Numbered from the stretch's first letter, positions 20,785-35,119 are shown. The stretch is 64,000 nt of DNA from Torymus aiolomorphi (GCA_036365515.1 CM070876.1:173129978-173193977), one strand, 5' to 3'. Notes: generated by a model from the letters alone, not told the origin. A program made the numbers and translations.

Positions 20785-23700
20785 GAGATTTTGATCGATC
20801 AACGTCAAACTTTATACATTTACATTCTTAACGGTGAAACATAAGCCATCAGATACACTCTTCTGTTTTTAACAAATGATTATTTGTGTACGTATAACAT
20901 CAGTAATGCTTTTAAAACTTTTATGTAAAAAATTATAAGCTTCATAATACAAGCACACTTTTTTAAGAATACACGAATCTTTATGTCATTTTGTTCATCT
21001 TGATAATAATGGAAGACATAGCGTAACACTTATAATAATTCAAATCGTAACATTTTTATTTAATTAAAAGACTTTTTGATGCGAACATAAATTCGTCAAA
21101 TTGAAAAAGAGTATCTCGACAAGTTGACAGTATCAGTACAAGTCCTGCTGTATCATGAAACGTACACGACATGCTAAAAATATCCTTTTTTCACATCAAA
21201 GATTTTTCAAGTTGCGTCAGGGAATTCCGAATACCATGAAGGTGACTCAACGTAACATTTACCAAACATCCAACTACGTAGTTTTACACGCGTAGAGTAC
21301 GGACAGCGGATAATATCTTTTTGAGTGGTCAAATTTATTTGGTTTATTAATCAGTACTTTTTAAATTAAATTTAATCACCGTGTAATAATTTTCAAAATT
21401 AATTGCGTATGGTAAAAAGTAGATTAAGGACAGGTATAGCAAGACATTCGTTCACATTACTGCTATTTTACTCCATTTATTTCTTGCAAAATAAAACTTT
21501 AGTTATCGAACACTGTTAGCGATATAAAACTCCTGAATAAACATACGAGCTATAAAAAAAAAATTTCCTCGCTATCCGTATCTACAAGCTACCTTGCCAC
21601 TCACCCGACGCATTACAGCCAACATTAAAACTTCCGAACTCCCCCTCCTCATCCTCGACCACTTCAACACCCACGGCCGGATCTGCACGCGGGAAGCCCA
21701 CATCCCTCTCAAATCGCTTCCCCCTATTTCCTCTTGGAAAAAAGTCAAAGGCATAAATAAAACGCGCTCGGCCGCTCGCTCGCTCTTATTGCTACACGTG
21801 AAATCCCTCCGCGTGCTATAAATCATCGCTCCCATATGTTAATTCCTCACCGCCTCCCACACATACATACGCATATATATAAGCGTATGTAGCTGAGTTC
21901 ATCTAAAAGAAGCTCGCGTGTTTACAAACACGGGCGCCAGTGAGCGCTCCCGCGCGGCTTTTTTTTCTTACTCCCCCCTCCGCCGGAGCCTTTTGCCCTC
22001 GATTTTAGGAGGGATGGAGGGAGGGGGGAGCGCGTGGTTCGATTGTTGCCGGGATTGGGGCGCGACCCCACGCGCTGCTGCCTGGCTTCAAATGTATAGT
22101 GAGGAAGAAAGAGAAAGAGAGGGGGGGAGGTGAGAATGACGAAAGGTGATGGTGGATGTGATGTGTGGGAAAAATGAAATTTTTTTATGGTTGGATGGAA
22201 GGTTCAGCGGCAAAAAAAATGTCGAGGAGGAAAAAGAAAGACGGGATAGTACGTGTGAATGAAGTTTTGGTAATTATAACGTCAAATGTCTTTGTTATTT
22301 TGTTTTGAAACGCAAAAGGGAATTTAATTTTAAAATATACAAAAATCCTTCATTACATAAAAATTCTGTGAAATTCAATTATAACATTTCTTACAGAATT
22401 ATATTATTATAACATGGAAATTGTAAGGACTTTTTTGAAATTCAATCAATATTAGCTTCGGTAAAATTAATACATGAAAAATTCATTTAGATTAATCAGT
22501 GTAAATTTGTTAACAGAAGAATAATTAATGAATTTCAATTTGCACCAATTAAGGCTTTTATTGCCTGAACAATGTTTTTTTATTATTTGTTTATTTAATT
22601 GTTGTAGAGATAGAGATACTCTGCGTAAAATTGTTAAAAATATTTTTTCTGTGAATTCTTTATAAACTATTTTTATAGTGATCTCGTGTAAGATCTATAA
22701 AAATCAAATTCAGACTTTATATAAAAACACAAATATCTTATCTATTTATAGATTCAAGGAATAGATTTTCGGAAATAATAAAAAATATAAATACAATAAA
22801 AAAAATATGACTTTGCTTTTTAACGAATGAAAGCTAATATTTTCCTTTTAAATAGTATTTCCATATAATAAAAAAATATCTGTTTATTTTTTGTCATTGA
22901 AACTTGATATTAACTTATAAAAACATATTTTTACGACTAATAATTAGTTCCTAAATGATAATAATTTACATTAATTATGTTAAAAGTAATTTTTCCTTAA
23001 ATGGGTCAGTTAAATTAATATATAATGTTCCCGCATATTTTATGCAAATATTGAGATAAGGAATATCGACCTTAAGTCAAAGACCACACAGTGAGTTATG
23101 CGAGTGCAAAATTGAGAATATTAATACCAGGAACGCTAAAGAATTTTAAATTATTGTTAAACTCACGAACGAAAAGAGTTAGTAATAAATTTTAATTATT
23201 CCATTTTTTATGTATGTATTATTGTAATTAAATTACAATAATGCATACGATTTATGTTCGATATTCGAGCAAATGAAAAATTCTAAGAGTCGAAAGTTAG
23301 ATAATTTAATATTTTTCTCATTTTGATTGCCTTTTATGTACTGAGATAGTACATAAAATACGATAGTACATAGAACTCGCTTCGCTCGTGAAAAAACGTC
23401 ACATGAGCTAAAAATCTTCTTACGCACCAGTTTCGAACCGTATTTTATACCACGACAGCCGAATAATCATATTGAAGTAATGATTTTGAGGTTAGAGTGG
23501 TATAAACATAATTAAAAATGTCAACAACGCAAAAAATGTTGATTAACTCAAAGAATTCATTATTGCATTCTTATTCTATGTTGACATTAAATACTCTTTG
23601 AAGTCACAGTACGTACAATTTTTTACCCATTCAGTGATAATTTAAAGCGTTTCTTTGACCAAAAGGCATATCAAATTCTGGGAGAATAAACTTCATTAGT

Positions 23701-23972
23701 CGTTAATTTTGCTCTTTGCGAATGAAATACTGTTCCAAATTTTCTTGCTGAGTGAATTTCCATCATAAATTGCAACTATTTTAATGATATATCAACTTAA
23801 GAAAATTACTTTCCTAGATATGACATTAATAAACTTCATTTAAGGTAATAAACTCCTATAAACAAAATTTAAAATAAAAATCAGTATATAGGTAATTTTT
23901 CAAATTTTCAAACACTGAAAAACATTTGAGAGAGCGGGTCTTCCACTTGAGAAAGTCGCTGCCCCAAAGACG

Positions 23973-24031
23973 GGTAGAGTTGCGCAACGTTATATTGGGG
24001 TAAAATTTCGCGACGTTATATTGGGGTATTG
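23973..24031. repeat. Two tandem ~34-bp units (GACGTTATATTGGGGTA)
   Basis: GCAACGTTATATTGGGGTAA and GCGACGTTATATTGGGGTAT follow each other with a short AT spacer. Function unknown. Confidence 0.6.
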
Positions 24032-24662
24032 GTACGTTCCTTCTCCCTGATGTTTTTCAGTGAAGACTTTTCGGGGAGCTAGCGATTAGTCCTTTCTAAA
24101 TGACAAAAACTTCAACTTTCTAATTCCAAATTGATTTACGAAAAAAAATACAATCTCCATCCATCGAATTCTGTTCCTTCCAGCCGACGATTCCCAAAAA
24201 TCAAACGCGCAGTCTCTCTATCTCTCGACCTCTCTCTCGCTCTCTTTCATCCCGCATTCTGTATGACCTCCATCCCTGCTCGATTCACCCAAGTCACCTC
24301 CACCGGAGGTTCAAAGACAAACCTCCTCCTCTCATCACGTACGCACACATACAACCTCTCGAATTCGAGCTGCCCCGTCGATTCTCATATTACACCTCTC
24401 TCCTCGCGCGCGAATCCGGCGGCAACACGACACGCGGCCCGGCTCTCAAAACTAATTGAAAATAGTTGGCGTGTCGACCGCTAATGGCATCGTTATTATA
24501 TTACGAGAACTCCTGGATAATTCGAGGGTTATTTAGTCGCCGCGAGAGCTCGCCGAAGTCTCGAGAGCGGTTGCTGCTGTTGTGCAGTGATACCGTGTGC
24601 AGAAGCGTGGGTGGAGACTTAGGATTTGGTTGATGATGTTGGAATGGATGAAAGGATATATA

Positions 24663-24764
24663 CAGTATTCCCGCAATAGGGCCGCTTGTGTCCTTTTCTA
24701 TCTCACACATAACTCGTTATAGAGTAAGAGAAACACATAGCGGCCCTATTAAGTGGGAATACTG
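24663..24764. mobile_element. Tc1/mariner-like MITE, TA TSD
   Basis: 102-bp element with ends CAGTATTCCCGCAATAGGGC and its near-complement GGCCCTATTAAGTGGGAATA CTG. TA occurs immediately outside both ends (24661-24662, 24765-24766). CAGT termini and a TA target are typical of Tc1/mariner MITEs. Confidence 0.7.
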
Positions 24765-26711
24765 TACATATACAATGAAACCAGAGTTTATTGCATTTGA
24801 TATTTGTCTTACAAATTGATGTATTTAATTTTTCATTTTGGTTATCAGCCAATTGTGAAAGGGAAAAGAGTTTCTAGGTTTTGAATATACAATCTGAAAT
24901 CTGCATATTATTTTAACTTTATGAGACATAACAATTATCTTGTACGGAATAATCAGTTTGAGTGTAGTAACTATTAATAGAAATGATATCCATTATTTTG
25001 AAAAAAACCTTTTAAATTTAAAACTATTTGATTCTTCGCTTAATGTAAAAGTCAGAAAAAATTAAGGAAAAACAAGCGACGTACTAAATCTGACCTACAT
25101 CTACTTATCTTTCTTTACTATTGGGTTAAATTGTCTTACTTATATTCCCATTGTCTTTTCTACTTTAGACATTACTACTACATATATATTTATCTAACTA
25201 TTTCAAAAGACATATTTTGTATAGTTTCTAAATTTATTTTCTAATAGGTCAGGATAAGTGAGATGTTTTTGTCTGATAATAGTTCACCCAAAATCAATTT
25301 TTAATCTAAAGAGCGCTTCGTAAATGTTTATCGCTCAAATATTTATCGGTGATTATTGCAGAGCGAGATAAAACAGCGAAAGTATCTTCACAGCCATTAA
25401 AAAAGATTATTATAAAATGCCAGTAATATCTGCGACATTATTTGTCAATTACTAACTTTAAAGTAATATTTTTACCCCTCTCCATCCTAGTTTATAACAT
25501 TCTTATTCTACCACAGCAACTATCTTTTTCTTCACACTAACCGACTGTCAAAACCATCACATCCACCTCGTCGTATTTCCTCTCGTACCTTACCCTAAAA
25601 TTAAAATCACGTCAGCCGAGATTCAATTTCATTAACCCCACGTCGCGCGCTTATACGATGCACAAGGCCTTTATCGCACTAACCCCGTGGAAAATATTAC
25701 ACGTAGGGCAGACCCCAACCACACAAACACACACAGGTGTACGCTTAGCTGGCCACTTAGATTCTCTCGTGCGCGTAATCGCGCGTACCTATACGTATCG
25801 TACGTATATATATATACATGTGTACACACCACTGTTGCGGCGTCCTCGTGTCTATTGACTCGTGCACACGAGCCATAAAAACAAGGGAGTTAATGAACTC
25901 GCTCACTGCCGCTGTCTGTCCTCGGACTGACTAAATAAACACATAATTTAAAGATGGATGGAAGGGAGAATTGAAATATTTGGGGTAATTTAGTCGTCGG
26001 TGGTATCCTTATTTCTGTGGAGACGTTGAAGGAAGGTTGGTTAACTGGGTCACGCGTGTGGATCCATGTTAATGTACAGTGTCATCGGGATTTGCTTCAA
26101 TTTGGAGGTAAAAATGGATATGTGAAATTCACGAATTTATTCATGATTCGTATCTCAATCCAAACATTATACGTCGGTGCGATATCAAAGTAATTTAATC
26201 GAAATTTCTGATTTTTCTATACCCGCAACTGCGTAAGACAATCTTTTTTCGTTATTTCTTTATCACAACTTCCAGCAAGTCATGCTTGACCCTTTGAGAA
26301 TAAAGGAATAAAACCTACCGTTAGTACAACGCACAACTGCTAATTATACCTGTTTACATGAACCGAATAAACAAAAAAACACCTCGTTTTTGCAGTGTAA
26401 GTATCCGTAAACTTTGACTCATTATTAACGCGATATACAAACTTTTCCTTTTCGGACGACGAATTCTCGGAAAACGCTCGACGCAAACGCGCTTTAAGCT
26501 AAAAGCTATGCAGCAGCAAACTGCGCGTACCATAGTTGAGCACATGCTTCAAACCTAACGATGCCCCGGCAATCATGGCGTTGTGCGACTTTCTTCTTTC
26601 TCCAACGGCAGGCTGCGCGTATGCATTTTTCGAAAGGCATCACACGTCATCTAGTGTAAAGGCGCCCAATTTAAAGTTACATCTGCGCGCAGTTATTTCA
26701 ATTTATCTCAT

Positions 26712-26712
26712 G

Positions 26713-26782
<70 letters not shown>
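26712..26782. repeat. (TG)n microsatellite
   Basis: TG run with one CGTG interruption, directly abutting the left end of the large foldback at 26784. Confidence 0.9.
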
Positions 26783-26783
26783 A

Positions 26784-27907
26784 GGAAATTTATAATTTGT
26801 CCATGCACTTAGGGGTTAAAAAAAAAATTTTGAAGGCACACCTTCGCGACAAGTTTTTTCTCATTCTATAGGTCATAAAATGTACGAAAAAACTCGCGAA
26901 CATTAGAAAACGGTTTTGTGACACTGTTTAAGAAAATAATCCATTTTTCTTATGGAAATTTAACATGGGAAAAAAATGGGCGAAAAGTAGTCACTGATGA
27001 TGAGCCAATAGTAAGCTTTTAAATGTGCCAACAAGTATTCTACATAAAAGCAATTAAAGTAGAAGAAAAGAGCTTTAATTTAAGCTCAACATCGTTAAAA
27101 TCGGTTGGTTCTGCGCTTGATTGAATGATTGAACTACGTGGATTCGGGAAAACTCGCTCATTTTTGCTCATTTTTCGCGATTTTCAAATGCACGTAACTT
27201 TGCGCAGAACCGACCGATTTTAACGACCTTTAGCTTAAGGGGATGTGCAACCCTAATTTCAATATTTTTTTAAATCAAGATTCAAACATTTATTTGGAAA
27301 AAGACGGCTGTCAAGCGCTTCGTACACGCAAACACTATATGCAGATTTTTTTCTGAATAATTCTATTGATATTTGCGTGAGTTATGCTCGTTTGAAAAGT
27401 AGGTCAATTGTAGATTCCTACTTACCGACAGTACGGTTTTTATTTAATTAAATAAATTCTCATCATTTTTTTGGAAAAAGACGTCTGCCAAGCGCTCCGT
27501 ACACTCAAACACTTTATGCAGATTTTTTTCTGGATAATTCTATTGATATTTGCGTGAGTTATGCTCGTTTGAAAAATAACGTCGGTACTCACATCCCCTT
27601 AAATTAAAGCTTTTTTCTTCTACTTTAATTGCTTTTTTATAGAATACTTGTTGGCACATTTGAAAGCTTACTATTGGCTCATCATCAGTGACTACTTTTC
27701 GCCCATTTTTTTCCCATGTTAAATTTCCATAAGAAAAATGGATTTTTTTCTAAAACGGTATCACAAGACCGTTTTCTAATTTTCGCGAGTTTTTTCCTAC
27801 ATTTTATGACCCATAAAATGAGAAAAAACTTGTCGCGAAGATGTGTCTACAAATTTTTTTTTTTTTTTTTTTTGAACCCTCTAAGTGTGGACAAATTATA
27901 AATTTCC
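26784..27907. repeat. Large foldback element with nested insertion
   Basis: Left arm about 26784-27117, loop about 27118-27200, right arm 27201-27238 plus 27603-27907. Outer ends are GGAAATTTATAATTTGTCC and its exact complement. The right arm is split by the 360-bp TTAA element at 27239-27598. No protein is encoded; arms show scattered differences and poly-A/T length variation, so this is not a recent duplication. Confidence 0.8.
27239..27598. mobile_element. TTAA-flanked MITE (GGGGATGTG ends)
   Basis: 360 bp with ends GGGGATGTG and CACATCCCC, flanked by TTAA (27235-27238, 27599-27602). It contains two direct copies of a ~100-bp block (ATTTTTTTGGAAAAAGACG through GAGTTATGCTCGTTTGAAAA), around 27290-27400 and 27465-27577. 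The host palindrome's other arm gives the empty site with a single TTAA. Confidence 0.8.
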
Positions 27908-28116
27908 TTATACATATACGCCGTACTAAAAGCGAGCCTCGGAAATTCGCTGAGCCCGTAAAAAGCCGACCGTCACCACCACAACAGTGTCAGGGGGAAC
28001 GTAAGCGAATGATAATAAAATCCCGAAAAAAAAGGAGAGAGTGAACCTCTGGTCCTAATGGATCCGCTGAGAAAATATTTTTTCTGTTCCATCTATCGAA
28101 GTCACTAATAATGTCC

Positions 28117-28133
28117 CTCGCCCCCCCCCCCCC
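28117..28133. repeat. Poly-C run
   Basis: About 17 consecutive C residues. Confidence 0.9.
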
Positions 28134-28199
28134 CTCGACTACCTCCTAAGCTCATCCATAAATTCCAAATTAGAATCAAGGAAAAAAGAAAAGATATAA

Positions 28200-28470
28200 T
28201 GCACAGCGCGCGTTTACATCGCGCACGAGGGCGCGCGCACACGGAGCGACGAGAGTTCGCTTTACGGGGGCGCGCGCCGACGCTGCTCGATCGATACGCT
28301 ACCCGGGCTACGGGCACGCGAGCGTCTGTATATATCTGTGTAGCGGGCCTAGTGTGAGTGTGTTTGTGTATGTGCGAGAGACGGGTTACAGAAGAGCCCT
28401 CCAAGTGCGCCGCGTGCGCAGCAGCAGCAGCAGCAGCAGCAGTGGTTGTTATAGCGTTATAGGCCAGGAC
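28200..28470. other. CpG-rich patch with (CAG)n
   Basis: Dense CG dinucleotides from 28205 to 28330 and a (GCA)n run of about 8 units at 28419-28442. It stands out from the AT-rich intron and could be an alternative promoter or first exon, but no start codon with a recognisable product follows. Confidence 0.35.
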
Positions 28471-31400
28471 CAAGCCCTAATCGCCCAGAGCGAGGGTAGC
28501 TCTGTGAGGAAGGATGAATTCTTTAAAGTGGAAAGGAATGCGTGGTCAAAGATATTTTATTCACGTAGCAATATTGCGTTGGGGTGTCATTATTTCTTTT
28601 CTGAATGAGTAGGTCTAGAATGGTGGCAGAGGAGACTGTTAGTAGTCTATAGGATGATGGGAGTGTTTATAACCCGAGTCAGTACAAATAAATTCAATTT
28701 GTAATAGGTACTAGCCTGGCCATACTAGTCTATTGTCTTGTTCGTATTTGTTATTTGATGAGACAGTATAAAAAACTATTTTACTGATTGAACAACTCAC
28801 TCCTCCCCCGTGTTATCATTAGTTATAATATTATCCAAATAACCGATGTTCATATTATTTAAAAACTTCTGAAGTGTACATTGGAATCCGCTGAAAATAT
28901 GTTTGATACGTGATGTGTATACATTTGATATATGTATGCGTTGCGTTGATACCTATCTAGACCAAGAACAAAACTATGTACATTCTTAACACATACAGCG
29001 CATCATGATTCGCAATATTTACCACCTAATAAATACGCAGGCATTAACAATAGTCGATAGACACATTCCTTCAAATTTACGCATACATATCCTCACCAAA
29101 TGCAGGGACACATGAACACACCTATAAATGCTGATGAGATCGACACACACACACATGCATTGCATATCAAGAACACACGCTTGAAATCGCACCCGCTGCG
29201 TGCACACGTATAGACGTCATGAGGGTAGGGGAGGAGAAAACGAGTGCGATCGAAAAATGGGCCATTAGGGATTTCGACGTGGTGACGTAGCGACCCTTCG
29301 AAGGGGAAGGAAAAATGTGCGAGGGATGTGATGGCGGGTGGCGACGAAGGTCGACTGGGGTGGCAGAACGAAATCGCAGCAAACTTCCGCGTGGGCGAAT
29401 TAGCGAGTCTTCGGAAAGAGAAAGGGAGAGAGAGAGAGAAGAGAGAGACAGAGACAGAGAGGAAGAGAGAGAGAGATCAAAAAGGTAATGATTGATTTTT
29501 CCCCATTACTAAATATTTTGTGAGATTGGATGAGGAGGGTGCTCAGTGTCGACGACGGCTGATTGACGTTTCTGTCGGTGCTCGAGTGGATAATGCAAAC
29601 GTTTATGTCGTCTCGTGTGTGGTGTATTTTTTCTCGGTGACTAGAATTTTAATCGTTGCATTGTCCCCAGTGGACTATTGTGTTCCAAACTCTTACTTGC
29701 TCTCTCTTGTAGGGACCAACTTTTTAAGAACAACCCGAAGTTAGTATTATACATAGTGGACGAGAAGAGAGCATCACTTGTGCCGAAGTCACTACATCTG
29801 CGGCCGGGGAAACAAACTTTCGGCTGTTTTGCCCAGCTAAATTTGTTGGTTGTGCTATCGCGATGCGAAAGTTAAATATAGGTCTGAGTCAGGGGGGAAA
29901 CATAGTTGAGGAGATAACTCTCCTCGAGGATGTAGTGTGTATGCATACCAAACTGTTTGTACAGACGGGTGTGTCATGTTCTTCTACTGTCGCGAATTGT
30001 TGAGCGTCTAGTGCTGTTTTGCCAGCAAGCAGTGCCGTGTAAGTTTCCCGCGATGATTATTTCGTTGTAATGGTGCATGAATTGCTCGAATCTTTGTTGT
30101 TAGTTATCGATTGCGTAAATTTCTCCGATAGAATTTAGCGTTGGGTGAATTTGTTATTCGCATACACAATGGACATTTGTGTTAATCGCACGTCTTCGTG
30201 CTACGAATTTCCAAAGTTCAAATTACTTACTCCGCAAGGGTACAAATGTAAATGGCTGGTTAAGTTGGACGCTGAGTTTCTAACGAAGGTGACATTCCTG
30301 GGAACGTTCGTCGATGGTCAAATCACGTAGAAGGGAATAGTGCAGAAACGTGTACTTCTTGGTCTGCTTTCAGTTTATGAGCGAATCCGTTACGTTTTCC
30401 ACAGTACCACATTCAACTTCCCACTATTTGTCTCTAAAATATCTATTGTTATACAAAAGTTGAAAAATCGGTGGCTCCCCGTCTACCTACGGTACGTAGT
30501 TTCACCAAATATTCACATGTCATTCATGCAACACTTCGTCCGTGGAAGTTCATCCAATGATGAAGGTGCATTTGACCTGTATGTTATTTCACCGTCTTTA
30601 TTTGAAAAATAAACTTAAAGAGCATATATATTATCGAGCGAGCATTAGCCAGCGAGAATCGTCGGCAATTTTAATAAAATGTACATAAGTAATTACTTGA
30701 ACAATCGATGACCTACAACTACAACTGTATTCTCTCTCGTCATAAGATCCAATTTAAAACCTCCTCAAAACCATTTCAATGCAATTCCTACGGTCTCCGT
30801 CACGACAGAACATCAATACACCATTACCCCAGAAAAATTTCGCTACGTTCTTGCACGTCGCGTGACAATGGAACGGAGGAGGAGGGGGTTGTTATTAATC
30901 GCTTTGCAGTTAGTGTCAACGTGCATTCAACGGCTCCATTTAATTTCGCGAGCGTGCGCGCGCGTGTGTATTCAAATGGCGTGGCAAATCGAGGCGTTCA
31001 CGAGCTGAGTAACACACACGTGGTGTGCACATACATAGCGGCGAAATAACGTAATTGATTGGAACGGCTACGCGTGGAAAAATTGATTGATGCCATTATG
31101 TAATGACTTTTGGAATATGGAAAAGCGTATTTGTAGGTGACTCTAACACCCGAGTGTGACGAATCTCGTCCATCAGATATGAATTAAGGATAATAATAAT
31201 TAATCCTCAAGTGGATGAATAAACAGTGCAATGTATTTGATTCGAATTTATAAACGAATTAATGACAGCTGATGGTCATTTAGATAGACCTCATTTTGAC
31301 TTATGACGGCTGTAATTAACGATTGTTGTTTTAGAAAATAATGATACTTTATCAATGAGATTAAGATTGAAAGTGAATGGCATAAATAGTTGATTGATAT

Positions 31401-31774
31401 CAGACGATCTGTTCGCATTCAATCATCCAATTGTTTAAATATCCAAGGAAAGTGGATGAATAATGTAAATTTGATGGCGATAGTTATATACAAAAATGAT
31501 AGCGGACAAAGGTATCCATAAATAGAACCATCAACGACCATTTGAGAAAATGACATATTAATGGTAGAAGTTTCAAAAAGTGGCAATACAAAAATAATTT
31601 CACATACTTGCGTAGAAAGTATCATTGAAAATTATTAAACTATTTCCACGAATCATAATCTTACCAATTCGAATGTTCATCGTAAATGCATCGCGAGTAA
31701 CATTTCAATTTACGGCTACATTTTATAGCGAAATTTATATGCATATATACACGTGTACATGCTCTCCTTCTCGA

Positions 31775-31991
<217 letters not shown>

Positions 31992-32379
31992 AAATCCGGG
32001 TTGAAAAAATCAATATATTGAAATCCAGCATACGTGCAAACATTTTTACCGATACTGAACATACTTTCTTTTAGAAAAATACTAGCAAACCCGAACGCGC
32101 GCATATTTATAAAATTCTAAATATATAGCGGGCATTAAAAATTTTACACAGACGGCGTGTGTGGCATATTCGTTCGTATACACGCTAATGTATTTTCCCG
32201 CGAGCAGCTGCCCCTGTACAAATTGATACCCAGTGTAATGGTAGCTATGTATATAACGGTTATAATCCCGTTGCGCATTAATAAATTGATATTACAAAAC
32301 TATAATACGAGCTCTCGAGAATGGCACACGCGCATTAACGCCCCATCCGAACAATAAGGATCTACATTGATACAAAGAC

Positions 32380-32660
32380 CGTACACCGCAGTTTCGGTCA
32401 ACCGGCAATATATCGCCACTTTGGGTTGCGCGCGGCGCACGCGATCCGCTCAAAACGGGATCTCTCGCCCAAAATTGGGTCGCCGTCGTGGTCGCGAGAT
32501 TGCATCATACTCACTCGTGGCCACCAGCTTCTTCCTTTTGCGATATACTCGCGGCGGCAAGGCCATTGATTCGCGCTCTCGCAATTATTTACGCGATCGC
32601 GCGTGTCGGTATGCTCTGCCTTTGAGACCCGAGTGAGATATTGTCTCGGGCTTATAATGG
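32380..32660. other. CpG-rich patch
   Basis: Run of CpG-dense sequence in the AT-rich intron; open frames on both strands have no recognisable domain. A regulatory island is possible. Confidence 0.25.
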
Positions 32661-33346
32661 AGCTTCTTTCGGCAGTTGGCCGCACCATATAGTTGGATTA
32701 TCTCGAGAAGTTGAGAGGGAGTTTGCGGTATTGGATTATGGATCGTTTTGCGCGGTACATAGCTGCGGGACGTAAGTACGTGAAATGGGTGTGCGCGACT
32801 GCATTTTGCATTCGTCGCCGGCTTGAAGGAGAGAAGAAAATATATTGTTGTTGTCGTCGTCGTTTGGTATTATTCAATTATTGGATTTTTCCGTAGGAGA
32901 TAAAGTGCGTTTGTTCCTTCCCGTTCTTGTGGCGAAAAAATATTTGCTCGACGGTTATATTTACCAAGTAAATATAACGCACGACTACAATCAACCATTC
33001 ACGTTCGAAAATTACCTTTGTGTGCACGATACATTAACAATCAATGCCGTCGAAAAAATATGCTAAATTTCCTTTCGTTATACTTACGTCACAGCGCTTT
33101 AGGTTAATTTTTACAAACTTATTTGTCATCTAATGGACTGACAATTGCGAACAATTGAGCGCACAATAATCCGGATGGGTGGCGGCGGCGAATGACATGA
33201 AAATTAATCATATTCATCGGGAAGTATCACCGGTAATTGTCAGCCAATGATCTCGTGACCGTTTAACTGCCTGACGTACGACGACGACGACGACTATTCG
33301 CATATGATTAGGTACGTGAGCCACGCCTGAAGACAAGGACCGATCG

Positions 33347-33485
<139 letters not shown>

Positions 33486-33717
33486 TCTTGATCTTAAAAT
33501 CAGATATCTTTATGCGTAGTCTAGCCTGGATGACGTTCGCGTTAGACTATAAAGTGTCGGTTTGAGTTGTCTTTTTTTTTTCTTCCGATCGCGCCTTTTC
33601 AAGTTTAATGACTGTCAGAATGCGTGTCAGGTTTGAGTGTAAATTTAGTCATTAACGGGTACTCTGCGATGCTCGACACTAGATGCTGTAGGGGCCAACA
33701 TATTACCGGGTTTTTAT

Positions 33718-34092
33718 TGTGATGTGAAATACCGACATCATTTTTGAACGTGTACATCTTCTGCAAGTACTAATAGAATTACTCAAAAAAATTACATAGT
33801 ATTTACATGTACAGAGCACCTGACAATCCTGTTTTTCCAAAAAAAATACTTAGAAGTTAATGAATTAAATGACAATCGCAATGCCGGTAAGTAGGAATCT
33901 GCATTTATATAATTTTAATCTAGCTTTTAAGCGAGCATATCTGATGGAAATACTAATAAAATCACTTTAAAAAATTTCTGAGCATAGTATTTACATATAC
34001 GGAGCGCCTGACAAAATTGTATTTCCAAATAAACTTTCGAATATTAATTTTTTAAATAATGAAATTGGGTTGATTTTGGACTTCACATTGCC
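33718..34092. mobile_element. Diverged TTAA-type MITE, inverse orientation to 27239-27598
   Basis: Reading the complement, the end AAGGCAATGTGAAG, the internal TTTATTTGGAAATACAAT and the other end GATGTCGGTATTTCACATC match the order of the 27239-27598 element. Two direct copies of the ~100-bp block lie at about 33765-33860 and 33945-34030. The right TTAA is intact (34093-34096); the left target site is degenerate. Confidence 0.6.
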
Positions 34093-34848
34093 TTAAAAGT
34101 ATAGATTTCCTGAATTTGCTCGTTAACTATTCATTGTCAACTTTTGTGTTCTAAAATAACTTTCACTAAAAAATTTATCTTAAGGTTTAATCTCCATTCA
34201 ATTTATTTAGTTCATTTAAACTGAAGAAAATGTTATTTCTTACAAAGCTCGAGGTACCACGATATTCCAACCCAACATTTGTTCAAACCCACCATAAGTC
34301 TCTCATTAAAGATTTCCAACGACCCATCGTCGCAACAAATTGACCCACCTGTTCGCTAATTCATACCGTACTACGCGCGCCACGCTCGCCCAAGATCGTC
34401 GTCCCACGCGTGAAATGAGCGTTTATTCCCCACATCTCTACACCATCGCGCACAACGCACACCCACACATACTCTTACTCGCCCGCATCGTTAGCCCATC
34501 ATTATCGACTATACCCATACGCGTGTGCCTCAGCCAAACAACGAGTACTTATACACCACGCGCGTCTGTACATATACACTTACCCCAGCTATACGTCGTC
34601 GTTGTCTTTCGCTCCGGCGAAATCAACGGAATTTCGCGAGAGCGTCGATATTTTTACTGGGGCACGAGAGCGCGCGACGGCGGCGGCAGCGTCGGCTTTT
34701 TTCCTCCTTCTTCTTTATCGCTGAAATATCTGGGTCGCCGGCAGAGCGCGCGAATTCGCTTATGGAAATGGGCATGCACACACATGCGCGAGCGCGGCTA
34801 GATTTGAATTTGCGAAAACGTCGTCGTCGTCGTTGTTGTTCGACGGGA

Positions 34849-34863
34849 GGGGGGGGGGGGGGG
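34849..34863. repeat. Poly-G run
   Basis: About 14 G residues with an A near the start, following GTC/GTT triplets. Confidence 0.85.
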
Positions 34864-35119
34864 TGACAACGACATGCAAATAAACAAGAAGCCGCTTCGA
34901 TGGGCTTGAAAGACACGCGCCGAGACAAGGATAACACGACGTAGGAGGAAAATATTTGTCCGCCGTAGAGAGCGAGTGATTTCAAGATACAGCGCGGGAG
35001 TTTATCGATCCACACGCGCGCGCGCGGCGACCTCCTGCGTTGTTGTATATACCCCGCCGATCGCTTAATGAAATCGTGTCGATTAAATTGATTGTGCTCG
35101 CGAGTACTGTCCGGCTATT

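Noticed and set aside
28105..28473. Poly-alanine minus-strand frame
   Set aside because: It arises from the (CAG)n/(GCA)n run and poly-C; no homologue recognised.
30145..30612. Two adjacent plus-strand frames of 61 and 90 codons
   Set aside because: No domain, no splice partners and no codon-use signal beyond chance.
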